Origin: Methanoregula sp.
GTDB taxonomy: Archaea > Halobacteriota > Methanomicrobia > Methanomicrobiales > Methanospirillaceae
NCBI RefSeq assembly: GCF_002835825.1
Contig: NZ_PIZH01000134.1
Location: 1 to 5,466 of the forward strand
Reading direction: 5' to 3'
DNA length: 5,466 bases
Both the position numbers and the translations under genes were made by a program. The notes under the pieces were generated by a model that saw nothing but the letters and a program-made list of their open reading frames with translations, ran no database searches and was not told the origin of the DNA. Positions 1-5,466 of the stretch are shown piece after piece. The number at the start of each line of letters is the position of its first letter. Position 1 is the first letter of the stretch.

Positions 1-47
1 GGCATCCTGGTTGGATGAGATCCCAGTCACCCGTGTGAGAGATTGTA

Positions 48-3000
48 ATGAACGGCTCCCTGTCAGATGGGAACGAGAATACGATTGATATTTTCGTTCT
101 GAGTACAAGTACAACCGGTTCACCCCTGCAGGCCCGCGACCTGGAAAACCTGGGTTACCGGGCAACCTTCTTTTCCGACACCCAACAATTGTTCGAATCG
201 CTGCGGTCGGGGAAACCCAACCTCCTGATCTGCGATTCGGTAACGCTCCGGCAGGAATCCTACGATCTCTGCCGTACCCTCAAGGCAGATTACGATCTCT
301 GGGTCGTACCGGTCCTCATTGTGACCAGTGCATCGAATCTTGCCGATCTCCTCCACGTGCTCGATTGTAATGCGGATAATTTCATCGCATCTCCTTACGA
401 TCCATCCTATTTCGCGGCACTGGTCGAGGGCATGCTGAGCACTCCCGTTGAGCGCCCCACCCCCGATCAGATCAAGACCCAGTTCAAGATCCAGCATGAC
501 GACCACCAGTTTGTCGTGACCGCAGACCGGCGCAGGCTGCTGGAGTTCCTCCTTTCCTCGTTCGAGATCGCAGTGACCCGTTCCGGGGACCTCATCCGCA
601 TCACCGGCGAGAGGGAGAATCTCTCGGCATCGCTTGCGAGACTGGAGGAGCGGGTCCGCGACCAGTCGCAATCCATCGAGGCGCTCAATGCAACACTCCG
701 CCAGAAGGAACAGGCCATCGGGACGCTGACGACAGAGGGGGCAGAGAAAGACCTGAGGAACCAGGAGAGCCGCGATGAGATCCGCAGGCTGGAAGCGGAG
801 ATCGAGACCGGGAAGTCCCATATCGCAGACGCCGAGGGGGAGATACACCGGCTCACCCGTGAGGCGGCTGAGCTTTCGGAGCGCTATTCCGATGAGACCG
901 GTGACCTGGGCCGGCAGCTTGCAACCATCTCGGAACACCTCGCGGCAACGAGCGCCGATCTCAAGGCAGCAGAAGAGTCCCTTGCCCTCGAGACCTCAAA
1001 GAAGACCAATGCAGAGATGCTCCTTTCAGAGACAACCGCCAGGAAAGAGCAGGCAGAGAAGATGGCCTATGAACTCACCCTTGAGGGAGATCAGTTGCGG
1101 GCCGATCTCCTTTCCGAGAGAGAGCGGGTGCAGAACCTGGTAACCGAGATAGCCGGACTCACCGATGCGAACAGGAAAAGCGGCGAGGAGCTGACAGGGA
1201 AAATCCGGGAGCAGGAGGAGGTCATACGGGATCTTGAAGACCGCATTTCCACAAGGGAAAAAGAGCTGGAGGCAGAGAAATGCCGTTCCAGTGCCCTTGA
1301 ACAACAGGTGGCAGATCTCGGCACCGGTAAGCAGAAAGTCGAAGACGAACTGCGGATCTGCAGGGAAACCTTCGCAGCAGAGACTGCTGTTCTCAAGGAG
1401 AGACTTTCCCGGGTTACTGAATCTCTGGAGGCACGGGAGCTGGACAGTGCAGGGTTGAAGACCGAACTCGACGCTGTGACCGGCGCACGCGACACGGCAA
1501 TCGCCGAGAGCACAACGCTCACGCAGGAACTGGCCGGGCTGAAGGAGACACTGTTGCAGGCCAAACAAGCACTCCAGGCGGCAGAAGCGCAGAAAGCAGA
1601 AGGGATACGGGAGCGGGAAGCAGCAGTAAACGAAGCGCAGGACAGGTACGAGGCGTTACAGGGGGAGCTCGACGACGCCAGGAAGGAGCTGGACCGGGTT
1701 CTTGCTGACCGCGATGCTGCCCTTGTAACACGATCCGCAGCAGAGAGCACCCTTGAAGAGGCTTCCGTGCGCATACGGAACCTTGAGGCAGAGCTCGAAT
1801 CTGCCGGCGCTCTCCGTGCAGAAACATCCCGCCAGGTGGAATCCCTCAGGGCGGCTCTCGAACAGGCCGAAGCTGACTCAAAGGAGCTGGAGGCGGGACT
1901 TGCCGCGGCACGTACCGCTCATACCGGTTCCCGGACAGAGGTAACAACCCTTACGAATGAGCTTGAGCAGGTGAGAGCGGAGCAAGAAACCCTTGTAAAG
2001 GAACGCAACAGCCTGGAAGCATTGCTCACGGAAGAGAGACAGGAGAGGGAACAGATCGCCGCCGAACGGGAAAAGGCAGCAGCCGAACGTGATTCCTTTG
2101 CTTCTGCACTGGCAAAGGAGGAACAGGAACGTCGGACTGCCGAATCTGAGCGGGAGCGCTTCCAGAGGTTGCTTGCATCGGCAGAGGCAACAGGGAAAAC
2201 CCGTGAGGCCTCATTATCCGATACCCTCCGTGAGCTGAACGCGGAGCTTGACCAGACGCACGCAACGGTGCGGCAACTCAAAGATCAGGTGGCATCACTG
2301 TCGCGGGAAAAACAGGTGGCAGAGGAGAAGGTTGCCAGTCTTGAAAGTGAGATCGCCCATGCCCGGTCGGCTCTTGCCGACGAATGGGAAAGCCACATGG
2401 ATGCGCAGGAACGCCTCGTTGCCAGCTCGGCGGCAGGCTCCCCCCGGTTCAGTTCCCTGCAGGAGAAAGAACTTGAGTCCGAGAAGGCAAAGAAGCGGGA
2501 GCTGGTTGTAAAAGGTCCTGACCTGCCGGTAAGCATCGGAAAGCAGCCGCAGTCCCTGAGCGCGGTAAGAATTCCGGGCACTGCCCCGCCTGCCGAGCCG
2601 CAGATCAAAAATGTCGAGGACCTCTTTGAAGACGAGCCGGAAGAGTCTGTTGAGAAGGAGCTGCCGCAAGTCTCCATCATCCAGGAAGTTGCGGGCGGGG
2701 AGGAGGCACCCGAAGACGAGAATCCTGCCATGCCCCGGCCCGGTGACGATACAGGATACGATGACGTGGATGAGGTTGAGACATCCGTGGAGGACATCCA
2801 GGTAGAGGAGGATCTGCCCGATGACAATGAAATGGCAGCAGCCCCCACGGGCTATGGCGCGAGCATCCCGCTTTCGGGGATCGCCTTCAACCGCGCCCAG
2901 TGGCTTGACCTCCTGAAATGGGCCCACCACTCGGGAACACTTTCGCAGGAGCAGAGGATGCAGATCGTGAAGATGGGCCGGCTCATCCAGAAAGGCAGGA

Positions 3001-3077
3001 AACTCACCCGGAAACAGGATGAGCAGGTAAAAGAGATGCTCGCTCTCGTCCGGGCGCAGGGCTACCGGTTTTCCTGA
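48..3077 (+). CDS. Receiver-like domain fused to a very long coiled coil with acidic linker and helical C-terminal domain (1009 aa)
   Basis: Function is not known; the architecture suggests a cytoplasmic scaffold or filament-like protein. Residues about 13-132 read as a CheY-like receiver fold: beta3 LLICDSV with Asp63 at the phospho-acceptor position, beta4 LIVTSAS with the conserved Thr/Ser, and beta5-alpha5 NADNFIASPYDP. The acidic pair after beta1 is replaced by Ser/Thr (IFVLSTST), and the Lys of the usual KPFDP motif is Ser115, so normal phosphorylation is unlikely. Residues about 150-180 (VTADRRRLLEFLLSSFEIAV) resemble the segment that follows receivers in many methanogen histidine kinases. 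Residues about 190-795 are Ala/Glu/Arg/Leu-rich coiled coil; 140-798 contain no proline. Residues about 852-928 are acidic and probably disordered. Residues about 940-1009 form a small basic helical domain containing Trp952. No signal peptide, membrane span or Walker motif is visible, so this is not an SMC ATPase. The ATG at 48 has GTGAG about 8 bases upstream and places beta1 near residue 14. Confidence 0.95.
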   Translation: MNGSLSDGNENTIDIFVLSTSTTGSPLQARDLENLGYRATFFSDTQQLFESLRSGKPNLLICDSVTLRQESYDLCRTLKADYDLWVVPVLIVTSASNLADLLHVLDCNADNFIASPYDPSYFAALVEGMLSTPVERPTPDQIKTQFKIQHDDHQFVVTADRRRLLEFLLSSFEIAVTRSGDLIRITGERENLSASLARLEERVRDQSQSIEALNATLRQKEQAIGTLTTEGAEKDLRNQESRDEIRRLEAEIETGKSHIADAEGEIHRLTREAAELSERYSDETGDLGRQLATISEHLAATSADLKAAEESLALETSKKTNAEMLLSETTARKEQAEKMAYELTLEGDQLRADLLSERERVQNLVTEIAGLTDANRKSGEELTGKIREQEEVIRDLEDRISTREKELEAEKCRSSALEQQVADLGTGKQKVEDELRICRETFAAETAVLKERLSRVTESLEARELDSAGLKTELDAVTGARDTAIAESTTLTQELAGLKETLLQAKQALQAAEAQKAEGIREREAAVNEAQDRYEALQGELDDARKELDRVLADRDAALVTRSAAESTLEEASVRIRNLEAELESAGALRAETSRQVESLRAALEQAEADSKELEAGLAAARTAHTGSRTEVTTLTNELEQVRAEQETLVKERNSLEALLTEERQEREQIAAEREKAAAERDSFASALAKEEQERRTAESERERFQRLLASAEATGKTREASLSDTLRELNAELDQTHATVRQLKDQVASLSREKQVAEEKVASLESEIAHARSALADEWESHMDAQERLVASSAAGSPRFSSLQEKELESEKAKKRELVVKGPDLPVSIGKQPQSLSAVRIPGTAPPAEPQIKNVEDLFEDEPEESVEKELPQVSIIQEVAGGEEAPEDENPAMPRPGDDTGYDDVDEVETSVEDIQVEEDLPDDNEMAAAPTGYGASIPLSGIAFNRAQWLDLLKWAHHSGTLSQEQRMQIVKMGRLIQKGRKLTRKQDEQVKEMLALVRAQGYRFS

Positions 3078-3083
3078 TTCTTT

Positions 3084-3118
3084 CCGTTCCCTGAACCTCA
3101 GGTTTCGGCAGGGAATGG
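3084..3118 (+). terminator. Strong hairpin just after the long coiled-coil gene
   Basis: Arms 3084-3093 and 3109-3118 pair over 10 bp (core TTCCCTG / CAGGGAA, one G-U wobble). The 15-base loop itself holds a small palindrome, AACCTCAGGTT. It begins six bases after the stop of the coiled-coil gene. No T-run follows, so it fits an RNA 3'-end, processing or stability element better than a classic archaeal poly-T terminator. It would separate the long gene from the small membrane-protein gene downstream. Confidence 0.45.
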
Positions 3119-3169
3119 TTATCGCACAGGATCACTCACCCGGATAACATAATTCATTCAGGAGCGGCA

Positions 3170-3322
3170 ATGGCCATCAACAGGAAACGACCGAAAACAT
3201 TTGAAAAGAACAAAAAAACAGAGGAAAAGAATTCGGATCACAAGCTTCTCATGGTGCTTGCGGGGGCAGTGATCCTCGCGTTCCTGATAATCTATATCCT
3301 CATCCAGACGTCCCCGGCCTGA
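3170..3322 (+). CDS. Small single-pass membrane protein, 50 aa, unknown function
   Basis: The ATG at 3170 has GGAG at 3161-3164, with a 5-base spacer. The protein has a strongly charged, Lys/Arg/Glu-rich N-terminal half (residues 1-25, starting MAINRKRPKTF). One hydrophobic segment follows at about residues 26-45 (LLMVLAGAVILAFLIIYILI) and then a five-residue tail, QTSPA. By the positive-inside tendency the N-terminal half would be cytoplasmic and the protein would be C-terminally anchored. It lacks the features I would expect of archaeal Sec61-beta, and I cannot assign a family. It lies 92 bases after the coiled-coil gene, with a hairpin between them, so co-transcription is possible but not shown. 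The composition (RBS, charged segment then clean hydrophobic segment) argues for a real gene despite the short length. Confidence 0.7.
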   Translation: MAINRKRPKTFEKNKKTEEKNSDHKLLMVLAGAVILAFLIIYILIQTSPA

Positions 3323-3361
3323 AACAACAACAAAAAGATCCCTCCCGTTTCACCAGGAGGG
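3322..3361 (-). terminator. Intrinsic-terminator-like hairpin with T-rich tract for the minus-strand genes
   Basis: Read on the minus strand, CCCTCC (3361-3356) and GGAGGG (3345-3340) form a perfect 6-bp G+C stem with a 10-base loop. It is followed by ATCTTTTTGTTGTTGTTT (3339-3322). A G+C stem followed by a T-rich tract is the expected end for leftward transcription of the two small minus-strand genes. It reaches the last base of the rightward membrane-protein gene, so convergent transcripts would meet here. Confidence 0.6.
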
Positions 3362-3396
3362 CATATCCCTGCCCTTTCCCTTAAAATCAGAGGGAT

Positions 3397-3433
3397 GGAT
3401 CGATAGCGTAAGGCAGGTGCCCGATATCGATCC
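3397..3433 (-). repeat. Perfect 9-bp inverted repeat abutting the stop codon of the 54-aa gene
   Basis: GGATCGATA (3397-3405) and TATCGATCC (3425-3433) are exact reverse complements separated by 19 bases. The spacer contains a second palindrome, GGCAGGTGCC (3412-3421). The right arm ends at the base next to the stop codon (3434-3436). On the minus-strand transcript this gives a long stem right after the coding region. A further short inverted repeat (GGGCA 3359-3363 / TGCCC 3370-3374) overlaps the terminator stem, so alternative foldings are possible. It could equally be a protein-binding site. Confidence 0.6.
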
Positions 3434-3598
3434 TCACCACATTCCCCGGATCTCGTCCATCTCATCCATGCCTGTTGAGCGCAGCCAGACGTACAGGAGC
3501 CGGGCGCGGTTCGCATCAGATGATGCCGCACCGATCACGATCGGCATTTCACGCCAGAACCCCGCGGGGCTCCGCATCTTCATATCCGTTGCCATCAT
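3434..3598 (-). CDS. Small hypothetical protein, 54 aa, second gene of a minus-strand pair
   Basis: The start at 3598 is preceded by GAGGTGA with a 6-base spacer, a near-ideal archaeal ribosome binding site. Two ATG codons stand in tandem (MMATD...), and the first has the better spacing. The protein begins MMATDMKMRSPAGFWREMP, then has a short hydrophobic strand-like segment (IVIGAA, residues 20-25), and ends in a helix-forming part (RARLLYVWLRSTGMDEMDEI, residues 31-50) before ending in Trp. It is Met-rich (8 of 54) and has no clear membrane span. I recognise no family. It follows the 51-aa gene by 20 bases and is followed by an inverted repeat and a terminator-like hairpin, which supports a real leftward transcript. 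A longer reading in another frame across this region (3292-3531, minus) has no comparable start signal. Confidence 0.6.
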   Translation of the reverse strand: MMATDMKMRSPAGFWREMPIVIGAASSDANRARLLYVWLRSTGMDEMDEIRGMW

Positions 3599-3618
3599 GG
3601 CGGTTCACCTCACATCCT

Positions 3619-3774
3619 TCACTCGTTCTTCCCTAATTCCCGGTGGGCAAAGTAGTGATCCAGTTCCCGGGACAACCGGCTGAGTATCTCCTGCTGTTCC
3701 TTCAGGCCGTTTTGCAGCTCGGAATGTGTGGTCCGCGATCCGGTTGTCGATGGATTCCTGGATGAGTCGTCCAT
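3619..3774 (-). CDS. Small hypothetical protein, 51 aa, first gene of a minus-strand pair
   Basis: The reading frame is open back to 4008, but the upstream part crosses the A+T-rich promoter spacer and overlaps the kinase start. The ATG at 3774 is preferred because AAGGTG lies 7 bases before it. The protein has a polar Ser/Thr-rich start (MDDSSRNPSTTGSRTTHS), then a single amphipathic, charged helix (about residues 18-45, including LKEQQEILSRLSRELDHYF) that could form a coiled coil, and a polar tail. No membrane span or known domain is visible. The layout (two tiny co-directional genes, a spacer with inverted repeats upstream, its own terminator) resembles small regulatory or toxin-antitoxin operons, but no sequence motif supports that role. 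The alternative is a remnant of a larger gene. Confidence 0.55.
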   Translation of the reverse strand: MDDSSRNPSTTGSRTTHSELQNGLKEQQEILSRLSRELDHYFAHRELGKNE

Positions 3775-3806
3775 TCCGTAACACCTTTGTCCAGCACCTG
3801 TCCGAG

Positions 3807-3826
3807 CGCAGGCATTTTGCCTTGCG
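3807..3826. repeat. Inverted repeat in the divergent spacer, candidate operator or leader hairpin
   Basis: Plus-strand CGCAGGCA (3807-3814), TTT, then TGCCTTGCG (3818-3826) pair over 8 bp with one bulged base. If the leftward promoter proposed at 3870-3882 is right, this lies in the 5' leader of the 51-aa gene, about 30 bases before its ATG, and could be an operator or an RNA hairpin. TTTT follows on the plus strand. Confidence 0.4.
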
Positions 3827-3832
3827 TTTTGG

Positions 3833-3853
3833 TGCAACACAGGAATTTGTGCA
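3833..3853. repeat. Imperfect inverted repeat TGCAACACA-GGAATT-TGTGCA
   Basis: CACA (3838-3841) and TGTG (3848-3851) flank a 6-base centre, and flanking TGC/GCA bases continue the symmetry after a 2-base bulge. It lies close to where leftward transcription would start, a usual place for a repressor or activator site. The symmetry is modest and may be chance in A+T-rich DNA. Confidence 0.3.
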
Positions 3854-3869
3854 AAAATACCTTGATAAA

Positions 3870-3882
3870 CCATATTATTTGC
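3870..3882 (-). promoter_or_regulatory. Candidate BRE/TATA for the leftward small genes
   Basis: Minus strand reads GCAAATAATATGG, an A-rich BRE-like stretch followed by a TATA-like core. Transcription would start near 3849, giving a leader of about 75 bases before the ATG at 3774 that contains both inverted repeats. Other A+T-rich words nearby (TTTATCAA) could serve instead. Confidence 0.3.
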
Positions 3883-3904
3883 ATTGCATATACGCACGGC
3901 GGAT

Positions 3905-3920
3905 TCGAAGGATTTATACA
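3905..3920 (+). promoter_or_regulatory. Candidate BRE/TATA for the kinase gene
   Basis: CGAAGGA followed by TTTATACA (3913-3920) matches an archaeal BRE plus TATA box. A start about 25 bases downstream falls near 3942, leaving a leader of about 15 bases that still includes the GAGG at 3947-3950. Spacing to both the ribosome binding site and the ATG at 3957 is consistent. Confidence 0.5.
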
Positions 3921-3956
3921 ATACCCCGGAGAACAGTGTAATTAACGAGGCGAACG

Positions 3957-5466
3957 ATGGAGGAGTTTCAGGAAGACATCCAAAGGATCCGGGAGCTGCT
4001 GGCCGCAAACAGGGAGGGGTTGAGCATCACGGATATCTCCTCCGTGCTGGATATCAACCGGAACACGGTTGCCAAGTACATGGAGATCCTCCAGATCCAG
4101 GGGGCCGCTGACGGAAGGAAGCGGGGCACATCCAAGGTATTCTTTCTGACAGAACGCATCCCTGCAGTATCGCTGAAAAAAGTCTGCTCCCGCCCCTATT
4201 TTGTCGTTGACATGGACGGGACGATCAGTGATGCAAATTACGAGTTCTGCACCCTTGCCGGGATCACCCCGGACCAGCTGATCCGGCAGTCATCGGAAAC
4301 GGTTCCACTCAATCTGCCGGACGGGACTGCACTCCAGAATCTTATCAGAACAGCCCTGAAGGGTTCAGAGCAGCGGGCCCGGGCACAGGTCCGGCAGGGA
4401 GACCGGATCGTGCCGGTAACCCTTGTCATGATACCGGTTGTCTTCCCGGATGGCAGGCCCGGCGTATCCGTCATCGCTGATCCCGAAAATCCCGCCTATG
4501 AACCCCAGAGGAAAAGCCACCCCCCCGATGATCTCCTGGCACTCCTGGATGACGAGATGGAATATGTTGTCCGGAGGACCGCGGAGGGAATCACCCTTTA
4601 CGTGAACGATACCTACTGCCGTGCCGTTGGAAAGAGCCGGGAGGAACTGGTAGGACGCCCCTTCAAACCCCTGGTCTCTCCTGAGGACACCGGGCGAATC
4701 CAGGAACACCTTGCCCGCCTTACCACAAAATACCCGGTCGGCACGATCGAATATAAGGCAGTCATGGCAAACGGGGAACTCCGGCACCAGCGGTGGCAGG
4801 ACCGTGCGCTATTCAATGCCCGCGGCGAACTGGACGCGGTGAACTCGTTTGGTATCGACATCACCGAGCAGGTCATAACAGCCCAGAAACTGAAAAAAGC
4901 CCACGAGACACTCGAAGAATCGATCATCCAGCGGACGGAAGAACTGCGGGGCATCAACCGCCAGCTCTATGCGGAAATTGCACAGCGGGAACGGATTGAG
5001 GAGCAGCTGCTCCTTGCGCAGTTTGCGATGGACAAGGCAACCGACATGGTCTTCTGGATCGGCCAGGACGGGCGGATCCGGTATGCCAACGATGGTGCAG
5101 CAACAGACCTGCGGTATGAAAAGTCCGGGCTCATTGAGAGATTTTTTGGCGATATTCTCGGGGAATACTCTCCCGAAGAATGGGACCGGCTCTGGCAGGA
5201 GTTAAAACGCGGGGGGCAGGTCTCCCGCGAGACGTTCCTGGTGAAAAAGGACGGCGCCCGGGTGCCCGCTGATGTCAGGCTCACGTATTTCGAATACCGG
5301 GGCAGGGAGTTTGTATACTGTTCATCCCGCAATCTTTCAGAGCGGATACGGACGGACCAGGCGCTGAAAGAGGCCAACAAGAAACTCAATGTCTATTCAA
5401 GCATTGCCCGTCACGATATCCAGAACAAGATCACCGTCCTTCTTGCCTATCTCGGCAGGACAAAGA
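3957..5466 (+). CDS. Sensor histidine kinase with N-terminal winged HTH and three PAS domains (partial, 3' end cut by window)
   Basis: A cytoplasmic sensor kinase of the archaeal PAS type that also carries a DNA-binding domain. The ATG at 3957 is the first start after an in-frame stop at 3939, with GAGG 6 bases upstream. Residues 1-67 form a winged helix-turn-helix: helices ITDISSVLD and NRNTVAKYMEIL, then a wing near GRKRGTSKVFFL. PAS1 is about 76-176 (FVVDMDGTISDAN). PAS2, about 199-304, is canonical, with YVNDTYCRAVGKSREELVGR and a C-terminal GIDITE. A coiled-coil linker fills about 305-353. PAS3 is about 356-463 (VFWIGQDGRIRYAND, ending RNLSER). The phospho-acceptor region begins at about 475, with His486 in ARHDIQNKITVLLAYL, an H-box type common in Methanomicrobia. 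No membrane span is visible, so it should sense a soluble signal; no ligand-binding residues can be assigned. The 503 visible residues end before the ATPase domain. The HTH could bind the adjacent divergent promoter, but this is inference. Confidence 0.97.
   Translation, partial: MEEFQEDIQRIRELLAANREGLSITDISSVLDINRNTVAKYMEILQIQGAADGRKRGTSKVFFLTERIPAVSLKKVCSRPYFVVDMDGTISDANYEFCTLAGITPDQLIRQSSETVPLNLPDGTALQNLIRTALKGSEQRARAQVRQGDRIVPVTLVMIPVVFPDGRPGVSVIADPENPAYEPQRKSHPPDDLLALLDDEMEYVVRRTAEGITLYVNDTYCRAVGKSREELVGRPFKPLVSPEDTGRIQEHLARLTTKYPVGTIEYKAVMANGELRHQRWQDRALFNARGELDAVNSFGIDITEQVITAQKLKKAHETLEESIIQRTEELRGINRQLYAEIAQRERIEEQLLLAQFAMDKATDMVFWIGQDGRIRYANDGAATDLRYEKSGLIERFFGDILGEYSPEEWDRLWQELKRGGQVSRETFLVKKDGARVPADVRLTYFEYRGREFVYCSSRNLSERIRTDQALKEANKKLNVYSSIARHDIQNKITVLLAYLGRTK

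Larger units (their letters stand above)
3775..3956. promoter_or_regulatory. Divergent intergenic region between the minus-strand pair and the kinase
   Basis: This 182-base spacer is much richer in A+T (especially 3840-3945) than the genes on both sides and separates two divergent start codons. It holds a candidate promoter in each direction and two inverted repeats, listed separately. I see no coding potential in it beyond the unsupported upstream extension of the 51-aa frame. Confidence 0.6.

Noticed and set aside
2..88. Possible tail of an upstream gene in frame 2, or a stop at 16-18 in frame 1
   Set aside because: Fewer than 30 codons are visible, and neither frame can be told from chance. 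The 47 bases before the first gene show no clear TATA box.
120..938. Long minus-strand ORF (272 codons) inside the coiled-coil gene
   Set aside because: It lies wholly within a well-supported coding frame, its translation looks like no protein, and its start has no convincing ribosome binding site. The repetitive codon pattern of the coiled coil keeps other frames open.
1091..1774. Ser/Arg-rich minus-strand ORF (227 codons)
   Set aside because: Its Ser/Ala/Arg-rich composition is what antisense reading of Glu/Ala/Leu/Arg codons produces; it is a mirror of the coiled coil.
48..3077. Annotation of the long protein as an SMC/Rad50-type chromosome segregation ATPase
   Set aside because: No Walker A, Walker B or ABC signature motif is present and there is no hinge. 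Similarity to SMC proteins would only be coiled-coil composition.
3139..3160. TATA-like AACATAATT before the small membrane-protein gene
   Set aside because: It is too close to the ATG at 3170: transcription would start at or after the start codon and lose the GGAG site.
3387..3440. GTG-initiated 17-residue peptide overlapping the stop of the 54-aa gene, or a frameshifted tail of that gene
   Set aside because: It coincides with the 9-bp inverted repeat, which explains the sequence better. It is too short to judge, and no slippery site is evident.
3417..3683. Plus-strand ORF of 88 codons opposite the two small minus-strand genes
   Set aside because: It starts at GTG without a good ribosome binding site, spans both minus-strand genes including their spacer, and its sequence is low-complexity and unlike a folded protein.
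3775..4008. Upstream extension of the 51-aa minus-strand frame to 129 codons
   Set aside because: The extension crosses the A+T-rich spacer and the start of the kinase gene, and it has a poor start context. The ATG at 3774 has a proper ribosome binding site.

Overview
The window looks like chromosomal DNA of a methanogenic archaeon, most likely from the Methanomicrobiales (Methanoregula/Methanosphaerula-like). This is inferred from four things: G+C-rich coding DNA, a kinase H-box of the type common in Methanomicrobia (RHDIQNKITVLLAYL), archaeal GAGG/GGTGA-type ribosome binding sites, and TATA/BRE-like promoters in the one A+T-rich spacer. No mobile element, CRISPR array, tRNA or rRNA was seen.

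Layout. Positions 48-3077 (+) encode a 1009-residue protein. It has an N-terminal receiver-like domain that keeps the phospho-acceptor-position Asp but has lost the acidic pair and the Lys, then about 600 residues of coiled coil inside a 659-residue stretch without proline, then an acidic disordered linker and a small helical C-terminal domain. A strong hairpin follows its stop. Positions 3170-3322 (+) encode a 50-residue single-span membrane protein. Positions 3434-3774 on the minus strand hold two small genes (51 and 54 codons of protein, 20 bases apart), each with a good ribosome binding site. They run into a structured 3' region and end at an intrinsic-terminator-like hairpin with a T-rich tract next to the stop of the membrane-protein gene. 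Positions 3775-3956 are an A+T-rich divergent promoter region with inverted repeats. From 3957 to the window end (+) runs a sensor histidine kinase with an N-terminal winged helix-turn-helix, three PAS domains, and the start of the phospho-acceptor region. The window cuts it before its ATPase domain.

How the parts may work together. Both large proteins use two-component modules in unusual ways. One has a probably non-phosphorylatable receiver on a long rod, which suggests a scaffold or spatial organiser. The other is a kinase carrying its own DNA-binding domain, next to a divergent promoter with candidate operators. Whether the small minus-strand genes are controlled by this kinase is inference. 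The three small genes resemble no family I can name.
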